A stretch of DNA of 64,000 nt, from assembly GCA_028279555.1 (NCBI GenBank), contig JANQNO010000005.1:496001-560000 (forward strand), written 5' to 3'. Source of the stretch: Sphingorhabdus sp. GTDB lineage: Bacteria; Pseudomonadota; Alphaproteobacteria; Sphingomonadales; Sphingomonadaceae. Every line of letters begins with the position of its first letter. Within the stretch, counting starts at the first letter, position 1. Positions 52,648 through 61,079 of the stretch are shown one piece after another. Under the pieces are notes generated by a model that was not told the origin of the DNA, ran no database searches, and saw nothing but the letters and a program-made list of their open reading frames with translations. The translations under genes were made by a program, and so were the position numbers.

Positions 52648-54087
52648 ATGAGCAAAAAAGATACCAAAAAGATAATCACCGAAATCAAGGAACTATATGA
52701 AGGCGCGGTGAGCCGCCTGCGCGACGACATCGCGAAATTTTTGGCCGAGGGAACCATTCCACCGGCTCGTGTTCGCCAACAGGGCGACTATGCCTATCCC
52801 GAACTGGTCATTCACTATGATGGCCGCGAAAAGGAGGCAAGCAGCAACCTGGCATTCGGGCGCCTCGAGAAAGTGGGAACTTTCCGGACGACCATGACGC
52901 GCCCCGGCCTGTTTGAAGAATATCTGCAGGAACAGCTGGAACTGCTGTTCGATCTATATGAGATTGAAGTCGAGGTGAAGCGGAGCGCACAGGAAATCCC
53001 CTTCCCTTATGTGCTCGACGGCAGCACCGATCTGGGCGATGCAACACCGGTAGAGATTGCCCGGCATTTTCCGACGACCGAGCTTGCCCATATCGGCGAT
53101 GAAATTGCCGACGGCTACATATTACCCGACAATGATGGTGGCACGCCGCTGGCGCTCTTTGATGGCCTGCGGACAGATTTTTCGCTGGCGCGGCTCGCGC
53201 ATTATACAGGCACATCGCCCGAACATTTCCAGCGCTTCATTTTATTTACAAACTATCACCGCTATGTGGATGAATTTGTTAGCTGGGGTTGCGAGCAGGT
53301 TGGCCAGGGCACCTATGATGCGCTGGCCGGCGCTGGCGGTCTTTACGTCGATGCCAAGACGGAAAATGCCGAACAGCTGATCGCCGACAGCACCTGGCGC
53401 AAACACCAGATGCCGGCCTATCACCTAATTTCCGGCGATGGCGTTGGGATCACGCTGGTGAATATTGGTGTCGGCCCATCGAATGCGAAAACGATCTGCG
53501 ATCATCTCGCGGTGCTGAGGCCAGAGGCCTGGCTGATGATCGGCCATTGCGGCGGCCTTCGCGAGACGCAGCGCATCGGCGACTATGTACTCGCCCACGC
53601 CTATCTGCGCGACGACAACATCCTCGACAGCGTGTTGCCACCGGAAATTCCCATCCCGCCCATTGCCGAGGTGCAACAGGCTCTGGCAGGCGCTGCCGAG
53701 CAGGTCTCCGGAACGAGCGGTGCTGATCTCAAAAAACGTATGCGGACCGGCACCATTGTCACGACCGATGATCGGAACTGGGAATTGCGCTATAGCGACA
53801 GCGCGCTTCGCTTTTCGCAGTCGCGCGCCATCGGCATCGACATGGAATCAGCGACGATTGCAGCGCAAGGCTATCGCTTCCGCGTGCCCTATGGCACGCT
53901 GCTTTGCGTCTCGGACAAGCCGATCCATGGCGAGATCAAGCTGCCCGGACAGGCCAACCGCTTTTATGAAGAGGCTATCGCCGCGCATTTGCAGATCGGC
54001 ATTCAGACCTGTCAGCTGCTGCGCGAGGCAGGCAACAGCATGCACAGCCGGAAGCTTCGCGCCTTTAACGAACCGCCTTTCAGATAG
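52648..54087 (+). CDS. amn: AMP nucleosidase
   Basis: A 479-residue enzyme hydrolysing AMP to adenine and ribose 5-phosphate. The N-terminal regulatory domain includes PARVRQQGDYAYPELVIHYD and TMTRPGLFEEYLQEQLELLF; the phosphorylase-fold catalytic part has INIGVGPSNAKTI-type nucleotide contacts (here LVNIGVGPSNAKTICDHLA), MIGHCGGLRETQRIGDYVLA and the ribose-binding IGIDMESATIAAQGY. Length matches E. coli Amn (484). It is convergent with the SIMPL-domain gene. Confidence 0.94.
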   Translation: MSKKDTKKIITEIKELYEGAVSRLRDDIAKFLAEGTIPPARVRQQGDYAYPELVIHYDGREKEASSNLAFGRLEKVGTFRTTMTRPGLFEEYLQEQLELLFDLYEIEVEVKRSAQEIPFPYVLDGSTDLGDATPVEIARHFPTTELAHIGDEIADGYILPDNDGGTPLALFDGLRTDFSLARLAHYTGTSPEHFQRFILFTNYHRYVDEFVSWGCEQVGQGTYDALAGAGGLYVDAKTENAEQLIADSTWRKHQMPAYHLISGDGVGITLVNIGVGPSNAKTICDHLAVLRPEAWLMIGHCGGLRETQRIGDYVLAHAYLRDDNILDSVLPPEIPIPPIAEVQQALAGAAEQVSGTSGADLKKRMRTGTIVTTDDRNWELRYSDSALRFSQSRAIGIDMESATIAAQGYRFRVPYGTLLCVSDKPIHGEIKLPGQANRFYEEAIAAHLQIGIQTCQLLREAGNSMHSRKLRAFNEPPFR

Positions 54088-54103
54088 GCAGCTTTTCAAG
54101 GCG

Positions 54104-54916
54104 TTATTTCGGGCCGAAAATAAAGTCGACAGTGATCGAATGCGTCACGCGAACCTTGCCAAGTTCGCTATCACTTTGTCCTCGCCTGCGCGACATGTCG
54201 CGCTGCATTTCCGCCAGCAGGATGTCCGCATCTGCGCCAAGAAACTCTCTTATGGCGCCCACTTCGCTGACACGCCGCATGCGAACCACTCGCATATTCA
54301 GACTATCGGCATAAAGATCCGCTTTTTTCCACGCCTTGGCGATGGCATCTTTCATCGCAGCCGCTTTTGCTCCTTCACCGTCGGCAATTTCGGTGTTGGG
54401 GGAACGCTGAAGACGATAATTTTCGTCGCAGCCATTCTCTTCCGCAGTTTTCCGTGCCTTTAAAAAAGCCGCCGCATTTCTGCCGCTGAATTCCACCTGC
54501 TGTGAATATCGGTATCTTTCTTCAACCTCTGCGTCATCGCCAGCAGCTTTGACAGCTCCTTCTACGGCCTCGACCGCTGCCGCAACGGCATCAGCGGCGG
54601 CCTCTGCTGCATATGTATATTCAGGAGTTTCCGAAATCCTTGGGTCAGCCGAAAAAGCAAAGGTGATTTTGCCTGTCGATGACTGACGTAATTTAGCCTT
54701 GGTGGCTTCCAGCTTTCCACGTGCATCAGCTGTGCTTTCCCCATAGCCTGACAGGGTGCAAGCGCTGAAAATCTTGATGGCCTGCTGTTCCGAAACGCCA
54801 ATTGCAGCAATTTCGACAATCAACTGATCATCCTGAATCGCACTATGGTCAGCTGCCAGGACTCCGGAACATGGCTGCGCCAGCGCAATCGCCGCGATCG
54901 AAACAAATTTTCTCAT
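54104..54916 (-). CDS. SIMPL-domain (DUF541) periplasmic protein
   Basis: A 270-residue protein with a Sec signal peptide (FVSIAAIALAQPCSGVLA). The SIMPL domain is recognised by the N-terminal ISETPEYTYAAEAAADAVAA-like helices and the later AAAMKDAIAKAWKKADLYAD followed by VRRVSEV-type strands and the closing ITVDFIFGPK. Members include YggE, linked to oxidative-stress tolerance, but no biochemical activity is firmly known. It is a single gene convergent with amn. Confidence 0.7.
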   Translation of the reverse strand: MRKFVSIAAIALAQPCSGVLAADHSAIQDDQLIVEIAAIGVSEQQAIKIFSACTLSGYGESTADARGKLEATKAKLRQSSTGKITFAFSADPRISETPEYTYAAEAAADAVAAAVEAVEGAVKAAGDDAEVEERYRYSQQVEFSGRNAAAFLKARKTAEENGCDENYRLQRSPNTEIADGEGAKAAAMKDAIAKAWKKADLYADSLNMRVVRMRRVSEVGAIREFLGADADILLAEMQRDMSRRRGQSDSELGKVRVTHSITVDFIFGPK

Positions 54917-55004
54917 TCTCTCTCTTCCTGACTTTAATCGTCAATATTTGCTTGAGATTGAAGCCCTGATAGCGCCACGTCAAGCGATGCTGGCCGAAGG
55001 AACG

Positions 55005-55532
55005 CTAATCTGCGGCCCGGTTCAACCGGCCCTGAAGGAAAAGCCCGGCGAGAATGCCCACAAAGGTGACCAGAAAACTGATCGTTTTGGGCATATTGGC
55101 ATAAGCCGCGATCGCTGCGAGCCAGTCGGAACCCTGAAGCGAGATGATCTGAATGAACTGGCAAACTGTCTCGGCATAATCGCTGAGAAGGAAAATAACG
55201 GCTGCGACCATAATCACAGCGCCCAGCCTGCGCATGGCCCGCGAAGGCATCCCTCGAAACAGCACCCCGCCGCAAAAGGCACCCAGGCTGTAGACCGCGA
55301 TAAACAGCAGGTCGAGCGCCATGCTGAACCGGGCAAGATCGATCAGGCCGGCGGCTTGCCATGCTGCATGGATGGCATCGACGCGCTCGGCACTTCCCGC
55401 CGTCTGGTGATCCGGAATGCCGCCTTCGACCCCCGCAACGGATAATGACGGATTGAGCGCGACCATAACCGCAAAGATCAAAATGCCGCCTAGCCAAAAG
55501 CGCCAGAAATTTCGCTGATTGATTAAAGCCAT
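55005..55532 (-). CDS. integral membrane protein of unknown function
   Basis: ATG 55532 begins a 175-residue protein with four predicted spans: FWLGGILIFAVMVAL, the LDLLFIAVYSLGAFCGGVLF region, LGAVIMVAAVIFLLSDYAET and ISFLVTFVGILAGLFLQG. The open frame continues upstream to 55886, overlapping the hydrolase gene in another frame, and that part is discarded. No family was recognised. It begins 5 bases after the alpha/beta hydrolase gene and is likely cotranscribed with it. Confidence 0.65.
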   Translation of the reverse strand: MALINQRNFWRFWLGGILIFAVMVALNPSLSVAGVEGGIPDHQTAGSAERVDAIHAAWQAAGLIDLARFSMALDLLFIAVYSLGAFCGGVLFRGMPSRAMRRLGAVIMVAAVIFLLSDYAETVCQFIQIISLQGSDWLAAIAAYANMPKTISFLVTFVGILAGLFLQGRLNRAAD

Positions 55533-55537
55533 CCTAG

Positions 55538-56290
55538 CTATTCCTGCAGAAACATTTTCATCGCGACGCCCAGTTCCTGTTTGGTAACGCTGCCCATATG
55601 GTTGCCGGGAATGCTGGCATAGCGTCCATCGGGAAGCGCGTCGGCGAGATCTTCGGGCGAGCCATTGTCGCGATCCTCCGATCCGCAAAGGACAAGCACC
55701 GGGACCTCGATTTTGCCCAGATCGTCTGTATCCATGTCGGTGAAGCTTCCCAGCAGAAACCGTGCGGCTACGGGATCGATCTTCTGGCTTTTCATGAACT
55801 GGATCGCCATCCAGTGCGGATCGCCGCGCCGCGCGCTGTTGCGTTTGTCGATGGCGGTAGAAAAGAAATTTCGCCGCTGCGCCCAACCGGACAGTCCTTC
55901 GAGCCCCATGCCGGCCAAAATGGCCCTGCGCGGTTTCGTGCCACCGGTCAGCAATTTTGCCGCTGTCCTTGCCCCTAGCGAAAAACCGCCGAGATCGAAA
56001 TCGTCGAGCCCCTGAAAATCGATCATCGCCCCAACGTCGCTGACCAGCACATCTTCGGGATAGGCCTTTGGGTCATGCGGCGCGGCGCTCTCCCCATGGG
56101 CGCGCAGATCCGGCATGATGACGCGAAAACCCGCCTCTGCCAGCAACTCGGCATGACCGAACTTTATCCAGTTCATCTGCGCGTTGCTGAACAGGCCATG
56201 GAGCAGCAATAGCGGACGCCCTTGCCCCAGCTCGTGCACGGCCAGTTCAACCCCGTCGAAAGATTTGAATTTGCTCGTTTGCAGCGACAT
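55538..56290 (-). CDS. alpha/beta-fold hydrolase
   Basis: A 250-residue hydrolase. The oxyanion-hole phrase is LLLLHGLFSNAQMNW, the nucleophile elbow is GGFSLGART (Ser), the acid is in VLVLCGSEDRDNGSPEDLA, and the general base His is in IPGNHMGSV. All three catalytic residues can be seen. The substrate cannot be predicted. A membrane protein gene follows after 5 bases. Confidence 0.88.
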   Translation of the reverse strand: MSLQTSKFKSFDGVELAVHELGQGRPLLLLHGLFSNAQMNWIKFGHAELLAEAGFRVIMPDLRAHGESAAPHDPKAYPEDVLVSDVGAMIDFQGLDDFDLGGFSLGARTAAKLLTGGTKPRRAILAGMGLEGLSGWAQRRNFFSTAIDKRNSARRGDPHWMAIQFMKSQKIDPVAARFLLGSFTDMDTDDLGKIEVPVLVLCGSEDRDNGSPEDLADALPDGRYASIPGNHMGSVTKQELGVAMKMFLQE

Positions 56291-56322
56291 ATTGCGAAAC
56301 TAGTCCGCGCAGCCAGGAAAGA

Positions 56323-56496
56323 TCAAGCCTCGCGCGTATCGGCACCAGGGCCATTCTTCTTGATGGACTCGATCGCATTTTCCGCGCCGCTTTTCGAACT
56401 GTAACCCTCGGTCCAGAAAATCGTCTCGCTGTTATATTTGAAATAGGCGACATGCTCGCCTTTCTTGTTCTTTTTGATCTCGAAATAATGCGCCAT
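56323..56496 (-). CDS. YegP/DUF1508-family small protein
   Basis: A 57-residue protein from ATG 56496, shorter than the usual cut-off for gene listing. It reads YFEIKKNKKGEHVAYFKYNS then TIFWTEGYSSKSGAENAIES and IKKNG, which is the DUF1508 (YegP) unit: a small alpha/beta domain often present in tandem. The typical Ser-x-Gly-Tyr-x-Ser-Lys phrase is here EGYSSKSG. The upstream GGAGGCCC gives a ribosome site. Function in other bacteria is unknown. Confidence 0.8.
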   Translation of the reverse strand: MAHYFEIKKNKKGEHVAYFKYNSETIFWTEGYSSKSGAENAIESIKKNGPGADTREA

Positions 56497-56562
56497 GAAG
56501 GGCCTCCTGCTTGTGTGGGCGCTCTCGCTATCACATTGGGAAGACGGGTCAACAGCTTCGCC

Positions 56563-57018
56563 TTATCGCAAGTCGGGTGCTAGCAGTTTCATCCAGCCAG
56601 CATCGTCATCGGGCTGAGTCTCAAGCGCAGGAACATCATCCGGAATTGTTATCCACGGCTGTTTGCTTTTGACCCATAGATGCGCCTCGGGGTTCATTTG
56701 GTGCGCGTTATCAAGCGTTCCCCATCGCAGGCTGGCCATGTCTGGACGCTTGTCATTGGTCGCATAAATTCGTGCCCGGCATTTCGCGCAACCGACAATT
56801 CGGCTTCTGACGCCGCTCGGCTGAACGAATTCACCGACATCGGTTTCCCCGGTCAGCTCGATATCCGCCAGCATCACAAGCATATGGCTGCTAAAGGCGC
56901 TTCCGGTGCGCCGCTGGCAATCCGTGCAATGGCAGGCATAAGGCTTCATTCGGAAGCCAGGTTTAAGCTTGTATCGCACTGCTCCGCAAAGACAGCCGCC
57001 CGAGAGTAGCTCGGTCAT
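56563..57018 (-). CDS. GFA-family zinc protein (glutathione-dependent formaldehyde-activating-like)
   Basis: A 151-residue protein from ATG 57018. The CENP-V/GFA zinc ligands are visible: GGCLCGAVRYKL, ACHCTDCQRRTGSAF and VGCAKCRARIY. Family members bind zinc; the activity on S-hydroxymethylglutathione is established only for some. It overlaps the stop of the upstream HCCA isomerase gene by 4 bases, so both are translated together and may share a glutathione-linked role. Confidence 0.88.
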   Translation of the reverse strand: MTELLSGGCLCGAVRYKLKPGFRMKPYACHCTDCQRRTGSAFSSHMLVMLADIELTGETDVGEFVQPSGVRSRIVGCAKCRARIYATNDKRPDMASLRWGTLDNAHQMNPEAHLWVKSKQPWITIPDDVPALETQPDDDAGWMKLLAPDLR

Positions 57019-57665
57019 CGCTTTGTCAGACCCCGCTGCTTCATGCGCCACAATGCGAGTTCGATACGATCCTGGCCGAAAAAGGGTTCGCTTTCGAAAA
57101 CCAGCGTCGGGACGCCCCAATGCCCGGCTGCCTCAAGCGCATTCTGGTTCTCCGCGACTTCCGCATCGAGCGCTTCCGCGTCTTCTTTCGCTTCGGCTTC
57201 CAGTTCGGCAAAATCCAGACCGGCGCGTTCTGCCGCCCCTTTCAGGTGATCGCCTTCGTGCCAGCCCTCGACTTCGCCAGAGAAAATCAGCTTCGATGCT
57301 TCGTCGGCAAACTCCAGCCCCCTGCCGCGTCGGGCGGCGGTCTGTCCCAATCGTACTATGCGATAGATAAAGGGCTGGTCCTTTGAAATCTCGCGCGTGG
57401 ACAGATCCTGCACCACGGGATCGGGGCGGGGCCAGCGGAAAGGAATGCCGAGCATCTGGGCCACGCGAAAGGAATCCATCAGGATATAACGCGGAGCCGC
57501 CGGACTGCCGGTGAACAGAATATCCGGGTCGCGAATAGCAATCGGCCAGACTGTTCGAAGGCTAATGTCCAGGTCATATTCTTCAGCCATTCTACGATAC
57601 CGACCGACGGCCAAATAGGAATAGGGCGAACGGAAAGAGAAAAAGAGGTCGGCTGAGAAGGTCAT
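57015..57665 (-). CDS. 2-hydroxychromene-2-carboxylate isomerase-like (DsbA/kappa-GST fold)
   Basis: A 216-residue protein starting at ATG 57665 (the frame extends to 57701). The N-terminus FSADLFFSFRSPYSYLAVGR is the HCCA isomerase signature with the Ser that positions glutathione; the later GHWGVPTLVFESEPFFGQDR closes the thioredoxin fold. HCCA isomerases act in naphthalene-type aromatic breakdown, but many family members have other roles and no aromatic pathway genes lie nearby. It is coupled to the GFA gene. Confidence 0.85.
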   Translation of the reverse strand: MTFSADLFFSFRSPYSYLAVGRYRRMAEEYDLDISLRTVWPIAIRDPDILFTGSPAAPRYILMDSFRVAQMLGIPFRWPRPDPVVQDLSTREISKDQPFIYRIVRLGQTAARRGRGLEFADEASKLIFSGEVEGWHEGDHLKGAAERAGLDFAELEAEAKEDAEALDAEVAENQNALEAAGHWGVPTLVFESEPFFGQDRIELALWRMKQRGLTKR

Positions 57666-57810
57666 TTCCGAAACATCGGCGATTCGGGTCTGAAAAGCCA
57701 AACATTTTTTGAATGCTTGGAAATGCGGTCATTTTACCGCGCGGAAGTTGTGGACATCGCCAATCTGGCTTGGCATGTAAATTCGCGCAAATCAGGGGAA
57801 TCGCGAAGTT

Positions 57811-58599
57811 ATGATATCTTACCGGCAAAGTGTGTGTGTGGCCTTCGCAGTCATGTTGCTTGGCTTGTTTACAATCCCGACAACTGCATTTGCGCGGCCG
57901 ATGACAGAAGGCTGGAAATTCACCGATATCAACAAGGATTTTTGCCAGATGTATGCGTCTTACGGAGGCGCAAATCTGAAGATTGCTCGCGCCAAGAAAA
58001 GCGGGAGCCCAATCCGCATCCACCTTGGAGGGGCGCTCCCAAAAATGTCGGCCAGGGGATATCCGGGTTCTGTTTCCTTCGATAACAACAAAGTCAGGAT
58101 TGCAGATGCCGCCGATGCCACGACGGACATCTTCAAACAAACATTATATCGCTGGGAATTTTCTGACCTCAATATTCTTTCCGATTTAAAAAAAAGAAAC
58201 AGCATTACGGTGATGTTGAATGGCAAGTCCTTTGGACCATTTTCATTGAAAGGCTCCGGCAAAGTCGTCCAGGAATTCATGGATTGTGCCGGCCTGGTCG
58301 TGCAGCCAGCAAAGAAATCGAAGCCAACCTATTCCTTTACAGAGGAAAATCTGAAGCTGTTCGAAAGGGCGCTGTGGAAGGATTCTCGCAGTTGGGTATT
58401 CAATCGCTATGTCCCGAACAGCATTTTCCAAACCGAATTGCGCGAGTTATCCGATCCCAGCAACTACACTGCCCGCGTATACTACAAATATAATCGCAAC
58501 AGGACGGGTTTCGTCGACATCGACATGGTTGATGGCAAGGTGAACTGCATGCGCTACCACGACAACCAGTTTACCTGTAAGCGAATATATGTGCGGTAG
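57811..58599 (+). CDS. secreted protein of unknown function
   Basis: A 262-residue protein with a signal peptide (VCVAFAVMLLGLFTIPTTAFA). The mature protein is basic and rich in beta-type residues, with two clear modules: residues 40-170 (a NLKIARAKKSGSPIRIHLGG segment, later VMLNGKSFGPFSLKGSGKVV and a CAG end) and 180-262, which ends CMRYHDNQFTCKRIYVR. The first module resembles small periplasmic domains that respond to a cognate partner, but I cannot name a family. It is a lone gene, convergent with asd. Confidence 0.6.
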   Translation: MISYRQSVCVAFAVMLLGLFTIPTTAFARPMTEGWKFTDINKDFCQMYASYGGANLKIARAKKSGSPIRIHLGGALPKMSARGYPGSVSFDNNKVRIADAADATTDIFKQTLYRWEFSDLNILSDLKKRNSITVMLNGKSFGPFSLKGSGKVVQEFMDCAGLVVQPAKKSKPTYSFTEENLKLFERALWKDSRSWVFNRYVPNSIFQTELRELSDPSNYTARVYYKYNRNRTGFVDIDMVDGKVNCMRYHDNQFTCKRIYVR

Positions 58600-58629
58600 G
58601 TCTGGATACAACAGACCAGCTTCATGGCA

Positions 58630-59655
58630 CTAGCCTTTCTGCAAATGCTTGCGGCCCAAAAGCTCGGCAATCTGCACCGCATTGAGCGCCGCGCCTTTTC
58701 TTAGATTATCTGAAACGCACCACAGGTTGATCGCATTGTCCACGGTCGGATCGTCGCGCAGGCGGCTGATGAAGGTCGCATAGTCGCCGACGCATTCGAC
58801 CGGGGTGACATAGCCGCCATCTTCGCGCTTATCGACGAGCATGATGCCTGGGGCTTCGCGCAGAACCTCCCTCGCCTGGTCGGCCGAAAGCTCCTTTTCG
58901 AACTCCACATTGATCGCTTCGCTATGGCCGACAAAGACGGGCACGCGCACGCAGGTGGCCGTGACCTTGACTTTCCGATCGAGGATTTTTTTGGTCTCGG
59001 CGACCATCTTCCACTCTTCCTTGGTCGAGCCATCATCGAGAAATTTGTCGATATGCGGAATGACATTGAAAGCAATCTGCTTGGTAAACTGCTGCGGTTC
59101 AGGTGGATCACCTACGAAGATATCGCGCGACTGGTTGAAGAGCTCATCCATGCCGCCCTTCCCTGCACCGGAAACCGACTGATAGGTCGAGACCACAACG
59201 CGCTTGATCTTCGCCGCGTCATGCAATGGCTTAAGCGCAACAACCATCTGCGCAGTGGAGCAATTGGGGTTGGCGACGATGTTGCGCGCCTTGTAGCCAT
59301 CGATCGCTTCGGGATTTACCTCTGGCACGATTAGCGGCACATCCGGATCCATGCGGTAGAGCGAGCTATTGTCGATTACGGTGCAGCCTGCAGCTGCAGC
59401 TTTCGGCGCATAGATTTTCGTTGCCTCTGCACCGATGGCAAACAGTGCCATGTCCCAGCCCGCCCAGTCAAAATGCTCGATATTCTGGACCTTGAGCATC
59501 TTGCCGCTCTCGCCGAATTCGATCTCGTCCCCTTGCGAACGCGAAGAGGCAACTGCCGCAATATCGTCCAGCGGGAATTCGCGTTCCGCCAAAATGGTTA
59601 GCATCTCGCGCCCGACATTGCCCGTCGCGCCGGCGACAACGATTTTGTAACCCAT
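58630..59655 (-). CDS. asd: aspartate-semialdehyde dehydrogenase
   Basis: A 341-residue NADP enzyme of lysine, threonine and methionine synthesis. The N-terminal dinucleotide motif is VVAGATGNVGREMLTIL, the catalytic Cys lies in ANPNCSTAQMVVAL, the phosphate-binding segment is VSTYQSVSGAGKGGMDEL, and a late RVPVFVGHSEAINVEF is typical. Length is normal. It is the last gene on the minus strand before the repeat region ahead of rplS. Confidence 0.96.
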   Translation of the reverse strand: MGYKIVVAGATGNVGREMLTILAEREFPLDDIAAVASSRSQGDEIEFGESGKMLKVQNIEHFDWAGWDMALFAIGAEATKIYAPKAAAAGCTVIDNSSLYRMDPDVPLIVPEVNPEAIDGYKARNIVANPNCSTAQMVVALKPLHDAAKIKRVVVSTYQSVSGAGKGGMDELFNQSRDIFVGDPPEPQQFTKQIAFNVIPHIDKFLDDGSTKEEWKMVAETKKILDRKVKVTATCVRVPVFVGHSEAINVEFEKELSADQAREVLREAPGIMLVDKREDGGYVTPVECVGDYATFISRLRDDPTVDNAINLWCVSDNLRKGAALNAVQIAELLGRKHLQKG

Positions 59656-59670
59656 CGACTTTGATCCCTT

Positions 59671-59735
59671 ATGCTCCCCAGCGAAGGCTGGGGTCTAGTT
59701 CCTGTCCAACTGGACTCCTGCCTTCGCGGGAGATC
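59671..59735. repeat. REP-like pair of inverted hairpins between asd and rplS
   Basis: Two hairpins face each other: CCCCAGC-GAAG-GCTGGGG (59676-59693) and CTCCTGC-CTTC-GCGGGAG (59715-59732, one G-T pair). The second is close to the reverse complement of the first, so the pair forms a larger imperfect palindrome about 60 bases long. This is the architecture of dispersed extragenic palindromes in sphingomonad genomes. It is separate from the terminator that follows rplS. Confidence 0.75.
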
Positions 59736-59751
59736 ACAGATGGCCTGATGT

Positions 59752-59789
59752 AAAAACAGCCGGCTATCCACTGGTGGGAGCGCCGGCTG
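59752..59789 (-). terminator. intrinsic terminator after rplS
   Basis: On the minus strand CAGCCGGC, a loop of about 17 bases and GCCGGCTG, followed by TTTTT. The 8-bp stem is perfect. It is 31 bases beyond the rplS stop and closes the ffh-rpsP-rimM-trmD-rplS cluster. Confidence 0.88.
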
Positions 59790-59820
59790 CCTTGAAATCT
59801 CAATCGTGACCTTCCGGGCC

Positions 59821-60228
59821 TTATTCTGCAGCAGCCTCCGCCGGTTTTTCCGCCTCGGTTGTTTTGACGGCCTCGCGGCGTTCGGCAATACGCGCCTTCT
59901 TACCGGTCCGGCCACGCAGATAGTACAGTTTTGCGCGTCGCACATCACCCTTTCGAACGATGGTAATGCTGTCGACATTGGGCGAATAGAGCGGGAATAC
60001 ACGCTCGACGCCTTCGCCAAAGCTCATCTTGCGAACCGTGAAGTTGCTGCCCATGCCGCGATTGACACGCGCCAGGCAAACGCCTTCAAAATTCTGAATA
60101 CGTGTGCGCTGCCCCTCGACAACCTTCACGCCGACACGCACAGTGTCGCCTGCACGGAAATTCGGAATCTTTTTCTCCTTGGTCAGGTCGGCCATAGCCT
60201 CCCGCTCAAGTGTCTGGATGAGGTTCAT
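59821..60228 (-). CDS. rplS: 50S ribosomal protein L19
   Basis: A 135-residue ribosomal protein, with the standard L19 body ([20 protein letters not shown] and [20 protein letters not shown] then [18 protein letters not shown]) and an Ala/Glu-rich C-terminal tail of about 20 residues. L19 sits at the interface of the 50S and 30S subunits. It follows trmD with 24 bases between, in the usual rimM-trmD-rplS order. Confidence 0.97.
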   Translation of the reverse strand: MNLIQTLEREAMADLTKEKKIPNFRAGDTVRVGVKVVEGQRTRIQNFEGVCLARVNRGMGSNFTVRKMSFGEGVERVFPLYSPNVDSITIVRKGDVRRAKLYYLRGRTGKKARIAERREAVKTTEAEKPAEAAAE

Positions 60229-60252
60229 GCCTCTTTTTCCTTCTTCTCTTCG

Positions 60253-61065
60253 CTACGCGTCAGAGGCAGGCTCATCCCGAGCGGCGACATACCGCTCCCA
60301 AAGGTCTGGCCTGCGTGACCGTGTATCTTCCTCTGCCCTTTGCTTGCGCCAGGCATCGATTTCCGCGTGATCCCCCGATCGTAGCACTTCAGGGATCGTG
60401 CGCCCTTCCCATTCCTGGGGCCGGGTATAATGCGGATATTCGAGCAATCCGGTTTCGAATGACTCGTCTTCCCCGCTTTGCGCCGCGCCCATTACGCCGG
60501 GAAGCAGCCGAATGCAAGCATCTAATAGCATCATCGCCGCAATTTCTCCGCCCGACAGGATGATGTCGCCGACTGAGACTTGCTCGATCTGCGGTCGCGC
60601 CTCGAAAAGCCGCTCGTCAAAACCTTCGAAACGACCGCATAGCAGGGTCACACCGGAGCCGGATGATATTTCGCGAACACGCGCCTGAGATATTGGTTTC
60701 CCGCGGGGCGTGAGAGCTAGGATGGGGACTGTACTAGAGACCGCCCGTGCTGAGCTTGTCGAAGTATGAGTGGTTTCGCCAGCTCGTCCTTCAACAGGCT
60801 CAGGACTAACGGTGATTTTTTGAAGCATCTGCTCTTCCGCAAAATCCACCGCCTTGCCCAAAATATCTGCACGCAGCACCATCCCGGCTCCGCCTCCAGC
60901 GGGCGTATCGTCGACGCTGCGATGCCTGTCTTCGGCAGAATCGCGAATGTTGATCGGATCACAAATCCACTTGCCCTCCTCCAGCGCCTTGCCCGCTAGC
61001 GAGGTGCCGAGCGGCCCGGGAAACATCTCGGGATAGAGGGTCAGGATTTGTGCATGGAAAGTCAC
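60253..61065 (-). CDS. trmD: tRNA (guanine-N1)-methyltransferase TrmD with an extra inserted segment
   Basis: TrmD makes m1G37 in tRNA. The 270-residue protein has the family start, [19 protein letters not shown], the trefoil-knot phrases [29 protein letters not shown] and [14 protein letters not shown], and the C-terminal [16 protein letters not shown]. Between the GGGAGM loop (57-62) and the TPRG of the knot (119-122) there are about 29 residues more than in E. coli TrmD (GGGPGM 55-60, SPQG 88-91). The extra part, [14 protein letters not shown] and [11 protein letters not shown], is encoded by a palindromic repeat described separately. The gene otherwise looks intact and should be essential. 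Confidence 0.95.
   Translation of the reverse strand: MTFHAQILTLYPEMFPGPLGTSLAGKALEEGKWICDPINIRDSAEDRHRSVDDTPAGGGAGMVLRADILGKAVDFAEEQMLQKITVSPEPVEGRAGETTHTSTSSARAVSSTVPILALTPRGKPISQARVREISSGSGVTLLCGRFEGFDERLFEARPQIEQVSVGDIILSGGEIAAMMLLDACIRLLPGVMGAAQSGEDESFETGLLEYPHYTRPQEWEGRTIPEVLRSGDHAEIDAWRKQRAEEDTRSRRPDLWERYVAARDEPASDA
60742..60810. repeat. palindromic repeat element inside trmD
   Basis: Two 14-base arms, TGAGCTTGTCGAAG (60751-60764) and CTTCAACAGGCTCA (60789-60802), are inverted repeats with two mismatches around a 24-base centre. The word family CTTCGACAAGCTCAG is a common dispersed repeat of sphingomonads, normally intergenic. Here it is in frame inside trmD and adds about 29 codons. 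Confidence 0.75.
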
Positions 61066-61079
61066 AGCGAATTTCTCGG

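Noticed and set aside
58602-58620. Hairpin GGTCTG...CAGACC between the unknown secreted gene and asd
   Set aside because: The 6-bp stem has no T-run on either side, so it is not called a terminator.
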